This document shows, in pieces, positions 15,060-23,946 of a stretch of DNA of 64,000 bases. The notes beneath the pieces are model-generated. The model worked only from the letters and a program-made list of their open reading frames with translations, was not told the DNA's origin and ran no database searches. Position numbers and translations under genes: made by a program. Position 1 is the first letter of the stretch. Every line of letters starts with the position of its first letter. The DNA is taken from the NCBI GenBank assembly GCA_035711845.1, contig DASTBU010000059.1, positions 1-64,000 of the forward strand, in the 5' to 3' direction. The DNA is from DASTBU01 sp035711845 (GTDB lineage Bacteria; Acidobacteriota; Vicinamibacteria; Vicinamibacterales; 2-12-FULL-66-21).

Positions 15060-17252
15060 TCAGTTGCGCGACCCCGACGGGCACGGTATCGGTTCGCTCT
15101 TCACCAGGGTCGTGCTGTTCGCACCGGCACTGATGCTACCAACCGAGCGCTGGAAGGTCAAAGTCGTGCCCACGATTTTCTTGCAGGAGTTCGGCGCTTC
15201 CCGCTCGATCGCCTCGACCGGGCTGCCCTTCATGACATACGTGTCGTTCGACGCCGTGTACACCAGCTCGGCGCCTTTCGCCGTGCGTGCGCCTTCCTTC
15301 ACCGTCACCTTGCCATGCGCTTCCGCCCGTTCGAGGCGGCTGCCGCTCTCATCCAGGTACACGTCGATCCGGTCGGCGGTGAGGTCGCCATGGACGCCCT
15401 TCATGTGCGCCTGCCGCCCGACCGTGCCCGTGTAGACCGCCAGCCGCTTCGCCTCGTCGTACACCAGCAGATCGGAGGTCGCGACGGTCGGCGTCACGGT
15501 CTTCTCCTTCGTCGTGGGATCCACGTCCTCCATCAGCATCGAGGTGGTGACGTCGCTGCGCGCGGTCAGGTTGCCCGTCCGGTCGTTCAGGATGATCGTT
15601 CCGGCGTCGATCTTCGATTGGGACTCGTCCTGCCAGAGACGCGCGTTCCCGGTATAGGTCGCCTCGGCCTCCCCGTCGTACGACAATCGGTTCGACGCGA
15701 TGTACACCGGCCGATCCTGTTTGAGCATGACGGGCATCCTGCCCTCGTCGGAGGCGACGCCTCGCCCGGAGCGTCCGCCAGCGTCGCTGCGGCGCTTCGG
15801 CTGGAACGTGCTCTTCACATCCGTATCGGCGGTGAGCTTCTGTGTGGACGGGGACAAATGAATGTTCACGGCCTCGACGAGGAACTGGCGGTTGTTGACG
15901 AACGGCGTCGGGCCCGGCTCCTTTTCGTACGGAGACAGGTCGATACGGTCGTCGGTGACGTGATAGAGCGCGCGCGGCGATTCGGCGCTGACCGAGGAAC
16001 CGTCGCTGAATTTGAACCGGCCGCGGAAGTCCGCCTGCTCGATCTCGGCAAGTCCGCCCTTGGTCGCGATGACGAGGCGCATGGATCGGGCGAGCCGATC
16101 CACGGCAGTCGTGCTGCCGCGGGCGGCGCGGCTTTCGCGGTATTGGACGTCGCCTTCGAACGTGGCAGCCTGGAGGCCGGTCTCCGGTGCACCCGACGCC
16201 CTCAGGGTCTGCGCACGAATCTGCTTGGCCGGCGCCTCGCCCGCGGCGGGCAGATCGAGCTCGACGTTCTCGGTCGCATTCAAGCTCGTCAACGTCGTTC
16301 CGTCCGGCCCCATCGTCATGTCGATGGTGCGGCCCACCACGCGGCGGCCCGCGCCCGGCGCGGCGCCGGGCAGATCGACGACGGCCTTTTCCATCAGCAG
16401 CGCGCGCTGGAGCGTCCGCCCATCCGGCCCGTACGCGAGGTCGATGTCCCGTGCCGACATGTTGCGACCGTTGGGGCCGTCCTCGGTGATGCGGCTGTTG
16501 CCCCTCAGCTCCACCTTGTCGATCGTCTCGCCATCCCGGAGCCGCGCCGTGACCTCGTCGGCAGTGATCGTCCGCCCGTCCGACACGATGCGCGCCTCGC
16601 GCGTGAGCTCGACGTAGTTCTCCGCACGGGCCAGCCCGGCTGCCCCGGCGGTGGCCACGGCGGCCCCCGTGCCGTCCTTGTCTGGAGCGACGGTGATGTG
16701 CGCCTGATCGAATAACGTCAGCAGGTCGCGGTTGACGTCGTATGTCGCGCCGACGCCCCGGCCCTTCATACGCCCGCGCGTGAAGTCGACCGGCCCGGGT
16801 ACGGAAATGATGCCGCTGTCGTCCTTGTAGGTGGCCGACGCGGCCCGCACCTCCACGCCGTCGTCGGTCGTCAGCCGAAGGTTGCCGTTGAAGACGGCCG
16901 TGCCCAACTCCTTGGCAGGTGGCCGGGTCAGCTCGGCTTTGTCCGCGCGAATGACAATGGTCTTGCCGTGCCTGTCGGGTAGCGTGATCTCGACGTCGTC
17001 TTCGAGGCGGTGGCGCCCGTCCGCGTAGACGAAGTGGCGTTTGGACACGATGCGCGAGACGAGCTTGCCGTTCTCGGTGCGGCTGAAGTTGGCTCCGTCC
17101 TGAGTCTCGACCACGGCCTCTGCATCGCCGCGGGTGATTTCAGGCACAACTTGCGGCGTCGCCGCCCGCTCGCGCATCGTGAACACGACGATGCCCGCGA
17201 AGACGATTACGAAGGCCACGATTGCCAGCCGGGCGGTTTTCTGCCAACGCAT
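15060..17252 (-). CDS. LptC-LptA fusion protein (LPS transport bridge)
   Basis: Probable LPS-transport bridge combining LptC and LptA/OstA domains in one 730-residue chain; separate LptC and LptA are each under about 200 residues. One membrane helix (about 8-26, LAIVAFVIVFAGIVVF) anchors it. An LptC-like domain follows, with YADGRHRLEDDVEITLPD and DKAELTRPP. Several OstA-like jelly-roll segments then repeat, for example IASNRLSYDGEAEATYTGNA, SDLLVYDEAKRLAVYTGTV and GKVTVKEGARTAKGAELVYT. The last block (DTYVMKGSPVEA, VGTTLTFQR) looks like a normal LptA C-terminus. Adjacent lptB and rpoN support the role. The exact number of OstA units needs a structure prediction. Confidence 0.85.
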   Translation of the reverse strand: MRWQKTARLAIVAFVIVFAGIVVFTMRERAATPQVVPEITRGDAEAVVETQDGANFSRTENGKLVSRIVSKRHFVYADGRHRLEDDVEITLPDRHGKTIVIRADKAELTRPPAKELGTAVFNGNLRLTTDDGVEVRAASATYKDDSGIISVPGPVDFTRGRMKGRGVGATYDVNRDLLTLFDQAHITVAPDKDGTGAAVATAGAAGLARAENYVELTREARIVSDGRTITADEVTARLRDGETIDKVELRGNSRITEDGPNGRNMSARDIDLAYGPDGRTLQRALLMEKAVVDLPGAAPGAGRRVVGRTIDMTMGPDGTTLTSLNATENVELDLPAAGEAPAKQIRAQTLRASGAPETGLQAATFEGDVQYRESRAARGSTTAVDRLARSMRLVIATKGGLAEIEQADFRGRFKFSDGSSVSAESPRALYHVTDDRIDLSPYEKEPGPTPFVNNRQFLVEAVNIHLSPSTQKLTADTDVKSTFQPKRRSDAGGRSGRGVASDEGRMPVMLKQDRPVYIASNRLSYDGEAEATYTGNARLWQDESQSKIDAGTIILNDRTGNLTARSDVTTSMLMEDVDPTTKEKTVTPTVATSDLLVYDEAKRLAVYTGTVGRQAHMKGVHGDLTADRIDVYLDESGSRLERAEAHGKVTVKEGARTAKGAELVYTASNDTYVMKGSPVEAIEREAPNSCKKIVGTTLTFQRSVGSISAGANSTTLVKSEPIPCPSGSRN

Positions 17253-17254
17253 CG

Positions 17255-17398
17255 GAATGCTGAATGCTGAATGCTGAGTGCTGAATGCTGAGTTGACCGA
17301 GTTGAATGCCGAGTCGAATGCCGGCTGTTGGCTGAATGTCTATTCAGCCTCGGCCTTCCACATTCAATTCAGCATTCAGCATTCAAAATTCAGCATTT
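17255..17398. repeat. TGAATGC heptamer hairpin between recJ and the lptC-lptA gene
   Basis: The left arm at 17255-17293 is tandem TGAATGC/TGAGTGC heptamers. The right arm at about 17361-17398 is the inverted unit GCATTCA. A 17-base stretch at 17255-17271 is perfectly complementary to 17368-17384. The array fills the whole spacer, starting directly after the recJ stop codon on the transcribed strand. The same family lies between guaA and dnaE. Confidence 0.9.
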
Positions 17399-19123
17399 CT
17401 ATTGTACGTCGTCGAGACTGCGAAAATCGGCCACGGAGAGCTCCAGATAACTCTCTCCCTGGAACTCGTTGCGTTCGAGCGAGAAGGCGAGGTCGACGCC
17501 GGAACGGTGTTTTTCGAGGAATTCGGCGCGCTCGGCGGCACGCCAGGCGATCGCCCTGAATCGGCGGCCGTCCTGGCTGAAAGTCATCTTGAGGTGGCGT
17601 TCCTTGATGGATCGCGGACCATCCACGATTTCCACGGGCGTGGCGTGAAATACGGGGCGCGGGTTGGCGAGGCCGAAGGGGGCCATCGCGTCGAGCCCTA
17701 GCACGAGGTCCGGCGTGATGGCTCGGAGACTGAGGGGGCCGTCGATGCGCAGCCTGGGCCGCAGCTGGTCCGGCTCGAGGGTTTCGTCGGCATAGGCGTT
17801 GATGCGCGCGCGGAACTCGGGCACGCGCGCGGCTTCCATGGTCAGGCCGGCTGCCTGCCTGTGGCCGCCGAACTTGACGAACAGATCGGCGCAGTGCTCG
17901 AGCGCCCCGAGCATGTCGAAATCGGGAATGCTGCGGCAGGATCCATGCGCCACGTCGCCGTCCACGGACAGGACGATCGCGGGCTTGTGGTACGCGTCCA
18001 CGAGCTTCGACGCGGCGATTCCGATGACGCCCCGGTGCCACCCGTCTCCCCCGAGGACGAGCACGTTGTGTGCGCCGACGGCGGGGTCGGTTTCGATGGC
18101 CTTCCTCGCGTGAGCGACGAGCGCGGCTTCCTCCTGCTGGCGCCGCAGGTTCTCGTCGTTCAACAGCTGCGCGAGCTCTCGCGCTTCGTCGGCCATCGCC
18201 TCGTCGGTCGCCAGCAGCAGGCGCGTCGCGATGTCGGGCGTGCTCATGCGGCCGGCGGCATTCACGCGCGGGGCTACCATGAACGCCACCTGGTAGCTGT
18301 CGATGGTCTTGCCCGTCAGGCCTGACGCGTCGAGCAGCGAGCGCAGGCCGATGGTGTGCGGTCCTCGCGACAAGGCAGCCAGCCCGTGCCGGGCGATGAC
18401 GCGGTTCTCGCCAACGAGCGGCACGACGTCGGCGAGCGTCCCCAGCGCGGCGATTTTCACGAACGCCGGCAGCCACTTCGATCGTCCGGCGCGCGAGCAG
18501 AGCGCCTGCACGAGCTTGAGCGCGACGCCGACGCCGGCGAGGTACTTGTCAGGGTACGTGCAGTCGTGCCGTTTCGGGTTGAGGACGGCAAGGGCGGGCG
18601 GGAGCGTGCTGTCCGGCTCGTGATGATCGGTGATGATCAGGTCCACGCCGAGCCCGCGCGCGCGCCGCGCGGCGTCCGCCCCGCGAATGCCGCAGTCCAC
18701 CGACACGATCAACTCGACGCCTTCGGCGTGCAGCCGCTCGATCGCCGCCGGCTGGAGCCCGTACCCGTCGCGGAGGCGCTCGGGGATGAAGTGAACGACC
18801 GTGCCGCCGAGCATCTCGAGCGCGCGGCGCAGGATGACCGTCGACGTAATGCCATCGACGTCGTAGTCGCCGTGGATCGCGATTCGCTGCCGTTGGGCGA
18901 GCGCCGTCTCGAGGCGCACGACGGCACGCTCCATGTCGGCCATCCTGAACGGATCGTGGAGGTGATCCAGTGACGGGTTCAGGAACCGCTGCGCGGTTTC
19001 GGGATCGGCGAACCCCCGCATGCACAACAGGCGCGCGACGGTTGGATGGAGCCCGAGCGCGGCGGCGAGCGCGCCCGTGTGCTCGTCGTTGCAGGGAAGG
19101 TGCTGCCAGAGAAGTGACTTCAT
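17399..19123 (-). CDS. recJ: single-stranded-DNA exonuclease RecJ
   Basis: 5'-to-3' exonuclease of recombination and mismatch repair. The start is ATG 19123, overlapping the accA stop (ATGA), giving 574 residues, normal for RecJ; the frame stays open upstream through accA only as shadow. The DHH phosphoesterase motifs are HGDYDVDG, VDCGIRG and TDHHEPD; the DHHA1 motif is FGGHRQAAGL. The C-terminal OB-like domain includes IKERHLKMTFSQDG. It is coupled to accA, a pairing without an obvious functional reason. Confidence 0.96.
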   Translation of the reverse strand: MKSLLWQHLPCNDEHTGALAAALGLHPTVARLLCMRGFADPETAQRFLNPSLDHLHDPFRMADMERAVVRLETALAQRQRIAIHGDYDVDGITSTVILRRALEMLGGTVVHFIPERLRDGYGLQPAAIERLHAEGVELIVSVDCGIRGADAARRARGLGVDLIITDHHEPDSTLPPALAVLNPKRHDCTYPDKYLAGVGVALKLVQALCSRAGRSKWLPAFVKIAALGTLADVVPLVGENRVIARHGLAALSRGPHTIGLRSLLDASGLTGKTIDSYQVAFMVAPRVNAAGRMSTPDIATRLLLATDEAMADEARELAQLLNDENLRRQQEEAALVAHARKAIETDPAVGAHNVLVLGGDGWHRGVIGIAASKLVDAYHKPAIVLSVDGDVAHGSCRSIPDFDMLGALEHCADLFVKFGGHRQAAGLTMEAARVPEFRARINAYADETLEPDQLRPRLRIDGPLSLRAITPDLVLGLDAMAPFGLANPRPVFHATPVEIVDGPRSIKERHLKMTFSQDGRRFRAIAWRAAERAEFLEKHRSGVDLAFSLERNEFQGESYLELSVADFRSLDDVQ

Positions 19124-20112
19124 GTCGTCGCCGTCGATGGGGGGCGGTCGAGGTCGACGAAGGCCTGCCCTTCCTGGCCCATGCGCCGGAACTTCTCGTA
19201 GCGCGCGGCGAGCCTGGCGCCGCCGGGCATCGGCATCAGCTCGGCGAGGGCCGCCGTCAGCGCCTGATCCACGAGCGCCGTCGCGCGATCGTAATCGTTG
19301 TGCGCGCCGCCGCACGGTTCGGGAATGATGGCGTCGATGAGACCGAGGCCCAGCAGGTCGGGGGCGGTGATCTTCAGCGCTTCGGCCGCTTCGACCTTCC
19401 TGTTGGCGTCGCGCCAGAGAATTGCGGCGCACCCTTCCGGCGGAATGACGCTGTAGACCGCATACTCCTGCATCAGCACACGGTCGCCGATGGCAATCCC
19501 GAGGGCGCCGCCGCTTCCGCCTTCGCCGCACACGATCACCACGATGGGGACCTCGAGCACGATCATCTCGCGGAGGTTGAAGGCGATGGCTTCGGCGACG
19601 CCGCGCTCCTCGGACTCCACCCCAGGATAGGCGGCCGGCGTGTCGATGAAGACGACAATCGGCCGCCCGAACTTCTGCGCGAGCTGCATGACCCGCAGGG
19701 CCTTGCGGTACCCTTCGGGCCGGGCGTAGCCGAAGTTCCGGAAGATCTTCTGTTTCGTGTCGCTGCCCTTCTGGTGGCCGACAACGGCCACGGAGGTTCC
19801 CCTGTAATCGGCGATTCCCGTGACGATCGCGTGATCGTCGGCGAAGCGGCGGTCGCCGTGCAGCTCGTCGAAGTTCGTGAACAGGCGCTCCACGTAATCC
19901 AGCGTGTTCGGCCGTGCGGGGTGCCGGGCCACCAACACGCGCTGCCAGGGCGTCAGGTTCGCGTACAGCTCGGCGCGGATCTCGTCGGCGCGCGTGCGCA
20001 GGCTTTCGATCGAGCGCAGGCGCTCGGGCGTCTGGGGCAGCATGCTGAGGGCCTCGATCTCCTTGAGCAGCACGCCGACGGGTTCCTCGAATTCCAGCAA
20101 GTCTGGTGGCAT
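19120..20112 (-). CDS. accA: acetyl-CoA carboxylase carboxyltransferase subunit alpha
   Basis: Alpha subunit of the carboxyltransferase that makes malonyl-CoA for fatty-acid synthesis. It has 330 residues. The N-terminal helical region (LLEFEEPVGVLLKEIEAL) is followed by the crotonase-fold core with VGHQKGSDTKQKIFRNFG, FIDTPAAYPGVESEERG, CGEGGSGGALGI and YSVIPPEGCAAILW. All are typical of AccA. It lies between dnaE and recJ on the same strand. Confidence 0.96.
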   Translation of the reverse strand: MPPDLLEFEEPVGVLLKEIEALSMLPQTPERLRSIESLRTRADEIRAELYANLTPWQRVLVARHPARPNTLDYVERLFTNFDELHGDRRFADDHAIVTGIADYRGTSVAVVGHQKGSDTKQKIFRNFGYARPEGYRKALRVMQLAQKFGRPIVVFIDTPAAYPGVESEERGVAEAIAFNLREMIVLEVPIVVIVCGEGGSGGALGIAIGDRVLMQEYAVYSVIPPEGCAAILWRDANRKVEAAEALKITAPDLLGLGLIDAIIPEPCGGAHNDYDRATALVDQALTAALAELMPMPGGARLAARYEKFRRMGQEGQAFVDLDRPPSTATT

Positions 20113-20159
20113 CTGACACCTATCTCCGAACCTGTCGAGCCTGACGGGTCACGGCTTCA

Positions 20160-20262
20160 CGCGATCACGGCGATCACGACGATCACGATGGTCAGGTGGC
20201 ACCAGATCTTCGTTCAGCTTCGTCGCGATCGTCGTGATTGTCGCGATCGTCACCGGGCGCCT
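20160..20262. repeat. 9-base-unit hairpin (GATCACGAC) between dnaE and accA
   Basis: Three in-phase 9-mers (GATCACGGC, GATCACGAC, GATCACGAT) at 20163-20189 face an inverted arm at about 20226-20254 (CGATCGTCGTGATTGTCG and following). It resembles the element between tolQ and tolR. This family has a 9-base rather than 7-base period. Confidence 0.7.
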
Positions 20263-20285
20263 CTCTCGTGCAGTGTGGTTGCCCG

Positions 20286-23200
20286 TCACCGAAGCTCCAC
20301 GGATCCCGCCCCGCACAGCTGCTCGACCTCCGCCACCAGCCGCTCCGATGGCTTCACCCGCTGGGCGACGTCGGCCTTGACTCGTAGCGGACGCTCCGGA
20401 CCTCGCACGTCGAGCTCCAGGAATACACGGCGGTCTCCGCGGTGACGCGACAGCAGCTCGGCCAGCGCCTCGAACGTCGGACGGCCGTGCGGCGGCACGG
20501 CCAGGTGGATGGCGACCTCGCGCGTCGTGCGCTCGCGCAGGGCCGCGATCGACAGCAGCTCGGTGGCGACGATGCGCGCCGACTCCTCGTCTTTGTCGAG
20601 TTTGCCGCGCACGAGCAGCATGGCGTCGGCCTCGATGAGCGATCCATGCTTCACGAACGTTTCCGGGAACACGACGACCTCGATGTTGCCGCCGATGTCG
20701 TCGAGCATGAACACCGCCATCCGGTCGCCCTTCTTGGTCTTCAGCGGGCGCAGTCCCGAGACGATGCCACCGACCCAGACATCGGCCTCCGAGGTCGTGA
20801 GATCCCCTAGACGGCGCGCCCCGAAGATCTTCAGGTCGTCGCCGAAGCGCTCGAGCGGATGGCCGCTCATATACAGGCCGAGCGCCTCTTTCTCGAAAGC
20901 GAGCTGCTGCGCTTCGGCCCAGGCTGCCACCTCTGGCAGCGCCGCCGTGGACGCCTCCGCCTCGTCGCCGCCGCCAAAGAGCTGATGCTGCCCCTTGTCG
21001 CGGTCGCGCTGGTGCCGTCCGCCGTTCTCGATCGCCCTGTCGACCGCCGCGAACAGCCGCGCGCGCCGCTGCGGCGCGGGCCCCGCGTCGGGGGCCGTCG
21101 AATCGAGCGCGCCAGCCTTGACGAGGCTTTCGAGCACCCGCTTGTTCACCAGACGAAGGTCGGCATGCTCGCACAACGCGTAGAGGGAGTCCACGCGGCC
21201 CCCTCGCTCCTGCCTGACCCCGAGCATCGACAGGATCGCGCTCTCTCCCACGTTCTTGACCGCGCACAACCCGAAGCGCACGCCTTCCCGGGTCACGGTG
21301 AACCGGAGCTCGCTGGAGTTGAGGTCTGGCGGCAGGATCGGAACGCCCAGGTCGCGGCACTCCCCCAGATACATCGCGAGCTTCTCCGTGTTCGCGGCCT
21401 CGATCGTCAGCAGCGCGGCGAAGAACTGCCACGGGTAGTTCGCCTTGAGGTAGCCGGTCTGATAGGCGACCCAGGCGTAGGTCGTCGAGTGCGACTTGTT
21501 GAAGCCGTACCCGGCGAAGAACTCCATCAGGTCGAAAATCTTGGCGGCCTTCTTCTCCTTGACACCCTTCGCGCGGGCGCCCGCCATGAACGCTTCCCGC
21601 TGCTTCGCCATGACCTTGGGGTCCTTCTTGCCCATGGCCTTGCGGAGCACGTCCGACTGTCCCATTGAGAAGCCCGCCAGCTCGGCGGCGATGCGCATGA
21701 CCTGTTCCTGGTAGGCGATGACCCCGTAGGTGTCCGACAGGATCGGCGCGAGCGCCGGCAGCTCGTACCTGACCTCCGTCTTTCCCTGCTTCCGCGCGAT
21801 GAAGTCGTCCACCATCCCGCTCTTGAGCGGGCCGGGGCGGTAGAGCGCGTTGAGCGCGATCAGATCATCGAGCCGCTCGGGCTTCGCCTTGCGCAGCAGC
21901 TCGCGCATCCCCGAGCTCTCGAACTGGAACACGCCGTAGGTCTGCCCGTCGCTGAACAGCTTGTAGGTCTTCTCATCGTCGAGCGGGATGCTGTCGATGT
22001 CCAGCTCGATCCCTGCGGTGCGCTTGATCTCCCGGAGGCAGTCGTCGATCAGCGTGAGCGTGCTCAGCCCCAGGAAATCCATCTTCAGCAGGCCGACACG
22101 CTCGACCTCCTTCATGGCCCACTGCGTGACGATTTCGTCCTTCTGGCTCTTGTAGAGCGGGACGAATTCGGTCAGCGGTCTCGGCGCGATCACGACCCCC
22201 GCGGCGTGCACGGACGCGTGCCGCGTCATTCCTTCGAGGCGCTGGGCGACGGCGAGCAGTTCGCTGACGCGCTCGTCGTTCTGCTGCATCTCCTTCAGTG
22301 CGGGACTCTCCTCGAGCGCCCTGGCGAGCGTCATGTCGAGCGCGGGCGGAACGGCTTTGGCCACGCGGTCGGCATCTGCATAGGGGATGTCCATGACCCG
22401 CGCCACGTCGCGGACGACGGCCCTGGCTTTCATCGTGCCGAACGTGATGATTTGCGCGACGTTCTCGCGTCCGTACTTGCGCGTCACGTACTCGATGACC
22501 TCGCCGCGGCGGCGCTCGCAGAAGTCGATGTCGATGTCGGGGAGGGACACGCGCTCGGGGTTGAGGAAGCGCTCGAAGATGAGGTCGTACTCTATGGGAT
22601 CGACGTCGGTGATGCGGAGGCAATACGCGACGAAGCTGCCGGCGGCCGACCCGCGGCCCGGCCCGACCGGGATTCCCTGCTCGCGCGCGTAGCGGATGAA
22701 ATCCCACACGATCAGGAAGTACCCGGGGTACTTCATCTGCTTGATCATGTCGATCTCGTACGAGAGCCGGTGCGCGTAGTCATCGATGGTGTGTTTGAGC
22801 CCGCCGCGCGCGGCCACTTCCTTGAGCCGCGGCAGCCGCTGCTCGAACCCCTCCCGAACGACGTGCTCGAAGTAGTCGTCGAGAGAGAATCCTGCCGGCA
22901 CTTCGAAGTTCGGCAGATGGTTGACTGTCCCCGACAGATCGACATTGCACCGCTCGGCGATCCGCACCGTGTTGGCGAGCGCCTCTGGATGGTCGGGAAA
23001 GACGGAGGCCATCTCCTCCGCTGTCTTCAGGTAGAACTGGTCCCCGTGGTACCGCAGCCGCTCGGTGTCGTTGACAGCCTTCCCGGTCCCGATGCACAGC
23101 AGGACGTCGTGAGGCTTGTAATCGGAGTTCTGCAGGTAGTGGACGTCGTTCGTGCAGACGAGCGGGAGTCCGAGGTCGCGGGCGATCGGCCCCAGCCCGG

Positions 23201-23762
23201 TGTTCACGACCTTCTGCTCCTCGATGCCCTGGTACTGCATCTCGAGGAAGAAGTTGCCGGGCCCCAGAATGTCGCGATACGCCGCGGCCGCCTGAATGGC
23301 CTTCCGTTGCTGCTCCGTCCTGATCCCTGTGGCCACCTCCCCTTTCAGGCAGCTGCTCAGGCCGATCAGTCCCTTGGCGTGCTGCGCGAGCAGGTCCTTG
23401 TCGATGCGCGGCTTGTAGTAGAACCCTTCCGTGTAGCCCGCCGACACCAGCTTGATGAGGTTGTGGTAGCCCTCCCGCGTCTCGGCCAGCAGCACCAGGT
23501 GGTTGGCGGTCTCTCCGGGTGTGCCGCTCCGGGTCCGCCTGTCCCCCGGCGCCACGTAGACCTCGCAACCCAGAATCGGGTTGATCCCGCGCTTCCGCGC
23601 CTGATCGTGAAACACGATCGACGAGAACATGTTCCCATGTTCGGTGATCGCCAGCGCCGGCATTCCCATCCGGGCCGTCCGATCGAGGAGCTCGTCAATG
23701 CGGCACGCGCCGTCGAGCAGCGAGTATTCCGAGTGCAGATGGAGGTGGACGAAGGACGGCAT
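20286..23762 (-). CDS. dnaE: DNA polymerase III subunit alpha
   Basis: Replicative polymerase subunit, 1158 residues, DnaE1-type. The N-terminal PHP domain begins FVHLHLHSEYSLLDG with its metal-ligand histidines kept. The catalytic palm carries PDIDIDFCERRRGEV. GPGRGSAAGS and GYGFNKSHSTTYAWVAYQTG mark the fingers and helix-hairpin-helix regions. The OB domain follows near residue 1000 (VWVGGIVSGLRPLKTKKGD). A C-terminal domain completes the chain. It lies between guaA and accA, with repeat hairpins in both spacers. Confidence 0.97.
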   Translation of the reverse strand: MPSFVHLHLHSEYSLLDGACRIDELLDRTARMGMPALAITEHGNMFSSIVFHDQARKRGINPILGCEVYVAPGDRRTRSGTPGETANHLVLLAETREGYHNLIKLVSAGYTEGFYYKPRIDKDLLAQHAKGLIGLSSCLKGEVATGIRTEQQRKAIQAAAAYRDILGPGNFFLEMQYQGIEEQKVVNTGLGPIARDLGLPLVCTNDVHYLQNSDYKPHDVLLCIGTGKAVNDTERLRYHGDQFYLKTAEEMASVFPDHPEALANTVRIAERCNVDLSGTVNHLPNFEVPAGFSLDDYFEHVVREGFEQRLPRLKEVAARGGLKHTIDDYAHRLSYEIDMIKQMKYPGYFLIVWDFIRYAREQGIPVGPGRGSAAGSFVAYCLRITDVDPIEYDLIFERFLNPERVSLPDIDIDFCERRRGEVIEYVTRKYGRENVAQIITFGTMKARAVVRDVARVMDIPYADADRVAKAVPPALDMTLARALEESPALKEMQQNDERVSELLAVAQRLEGMTRHASVHAAGVVIAPRPLTEFVPLYKSQKDEIVTQWAMKEVERVGLLKMDFLGLSTLTLIDDCLREIKRTAGIELDIDSIPLDDEKTYKLFSDGQTYGVFQFESSGMRELLRKAKPERLDDLIALNALYRPGPLKSGMVDDFIARKQGKTEVRYELPALAPILSDTYGVIAYQEQVMRIAAELAGFSMGQSDVLRKAMGKKDPKVMAKQREAFMAGARAKGVKEKKAAKIFDLMEFFAGYGFNKSHSTTYAWVAYQTGYLKANYPWQFFAALLTIEAANTEKLAMYLGECRDLGVPILPPDLNSSELRFTVTREGVRFGLCAVKNVGESAILSMLGVRQERGGRVDSLYALCEHADLRLVNKRVLESLVKAGALDSTAPDAGPAPQRRARLFAAVDRAIENGGRHQRDRDKGQHQLFGGGDEAEASTAALPEVAAWAEAQQLAFEKEALGLYMSGHPLERFGDDLKIFGARRLGDLTTSEADVWVGGIVSGLRPLKTKKGDRMAVFMLDDIGGNIEVVVFPETFVKHGSLIEADAMLLVRGKLDKDEESARIVATELLSIAALRERTTREVAIHLAVPPHGRPTFEALAELLSRHRGDRRVFLELDVRGPERPLRVKADVAQRVKPSERLVAEVEQLCGAGSVELR

Positions 23763-23769
23763 AGGGCAG

Positions 23770-23946
23770 TGCTGAATGCTGAGTGCTGAATGCTGAGTGT
23801 TTGCTGAATGCTGAGTGTTGAATGCTGAATGCTGAGTGTTGCTGAATGTTGAATGTTGAATGCTGAGTGCCTGCTGAATGCCCTGAATGCTAAATGGGCG
23901 AATGCCGCCAACTCAGCATTCAGCATTCAACATTCAGCATTCATGT
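23770..23946. repeat. long TGAATGC heptamer hairpin between guaA and dnaE
   Basis: The left arm at 23770 to about 23890 is a long run of TGAATGC, TGAGTGC and TGAGTGT units. The right arm at 23911-23944 is inverted GCATTCA units. A 22-base segment at 23816-23837 is the exact reverse complement of 23911-23932. The array starts just after the guaA stop codon (23947-23949) on the transcribed strand. It is the longest perfect inverted repeat I found in the window. Confidence 0.92.

Noticed and set aside
17399..20119. 906-codon frame as an AccA-RecJ-like fusion
   Set aside because: The N-terminal 330 codons are out of frame with accA; recJ starts at ATG 19123, overlapping the accA stop by four bases.
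22206..23789. 527-codon plus-strand open frame opposite dnaE
   Set aside because: Antisense shadow of a certain DnaE; low-complexity Arg/Val/Asp-rich translation, no domain motif.
23770..23946. Heptamer arrays considered as CRISPR arrays
   Set aside because: The unit is 7 bases with no unique spacers of 25-40 bases, and no cas genes occur in the window.
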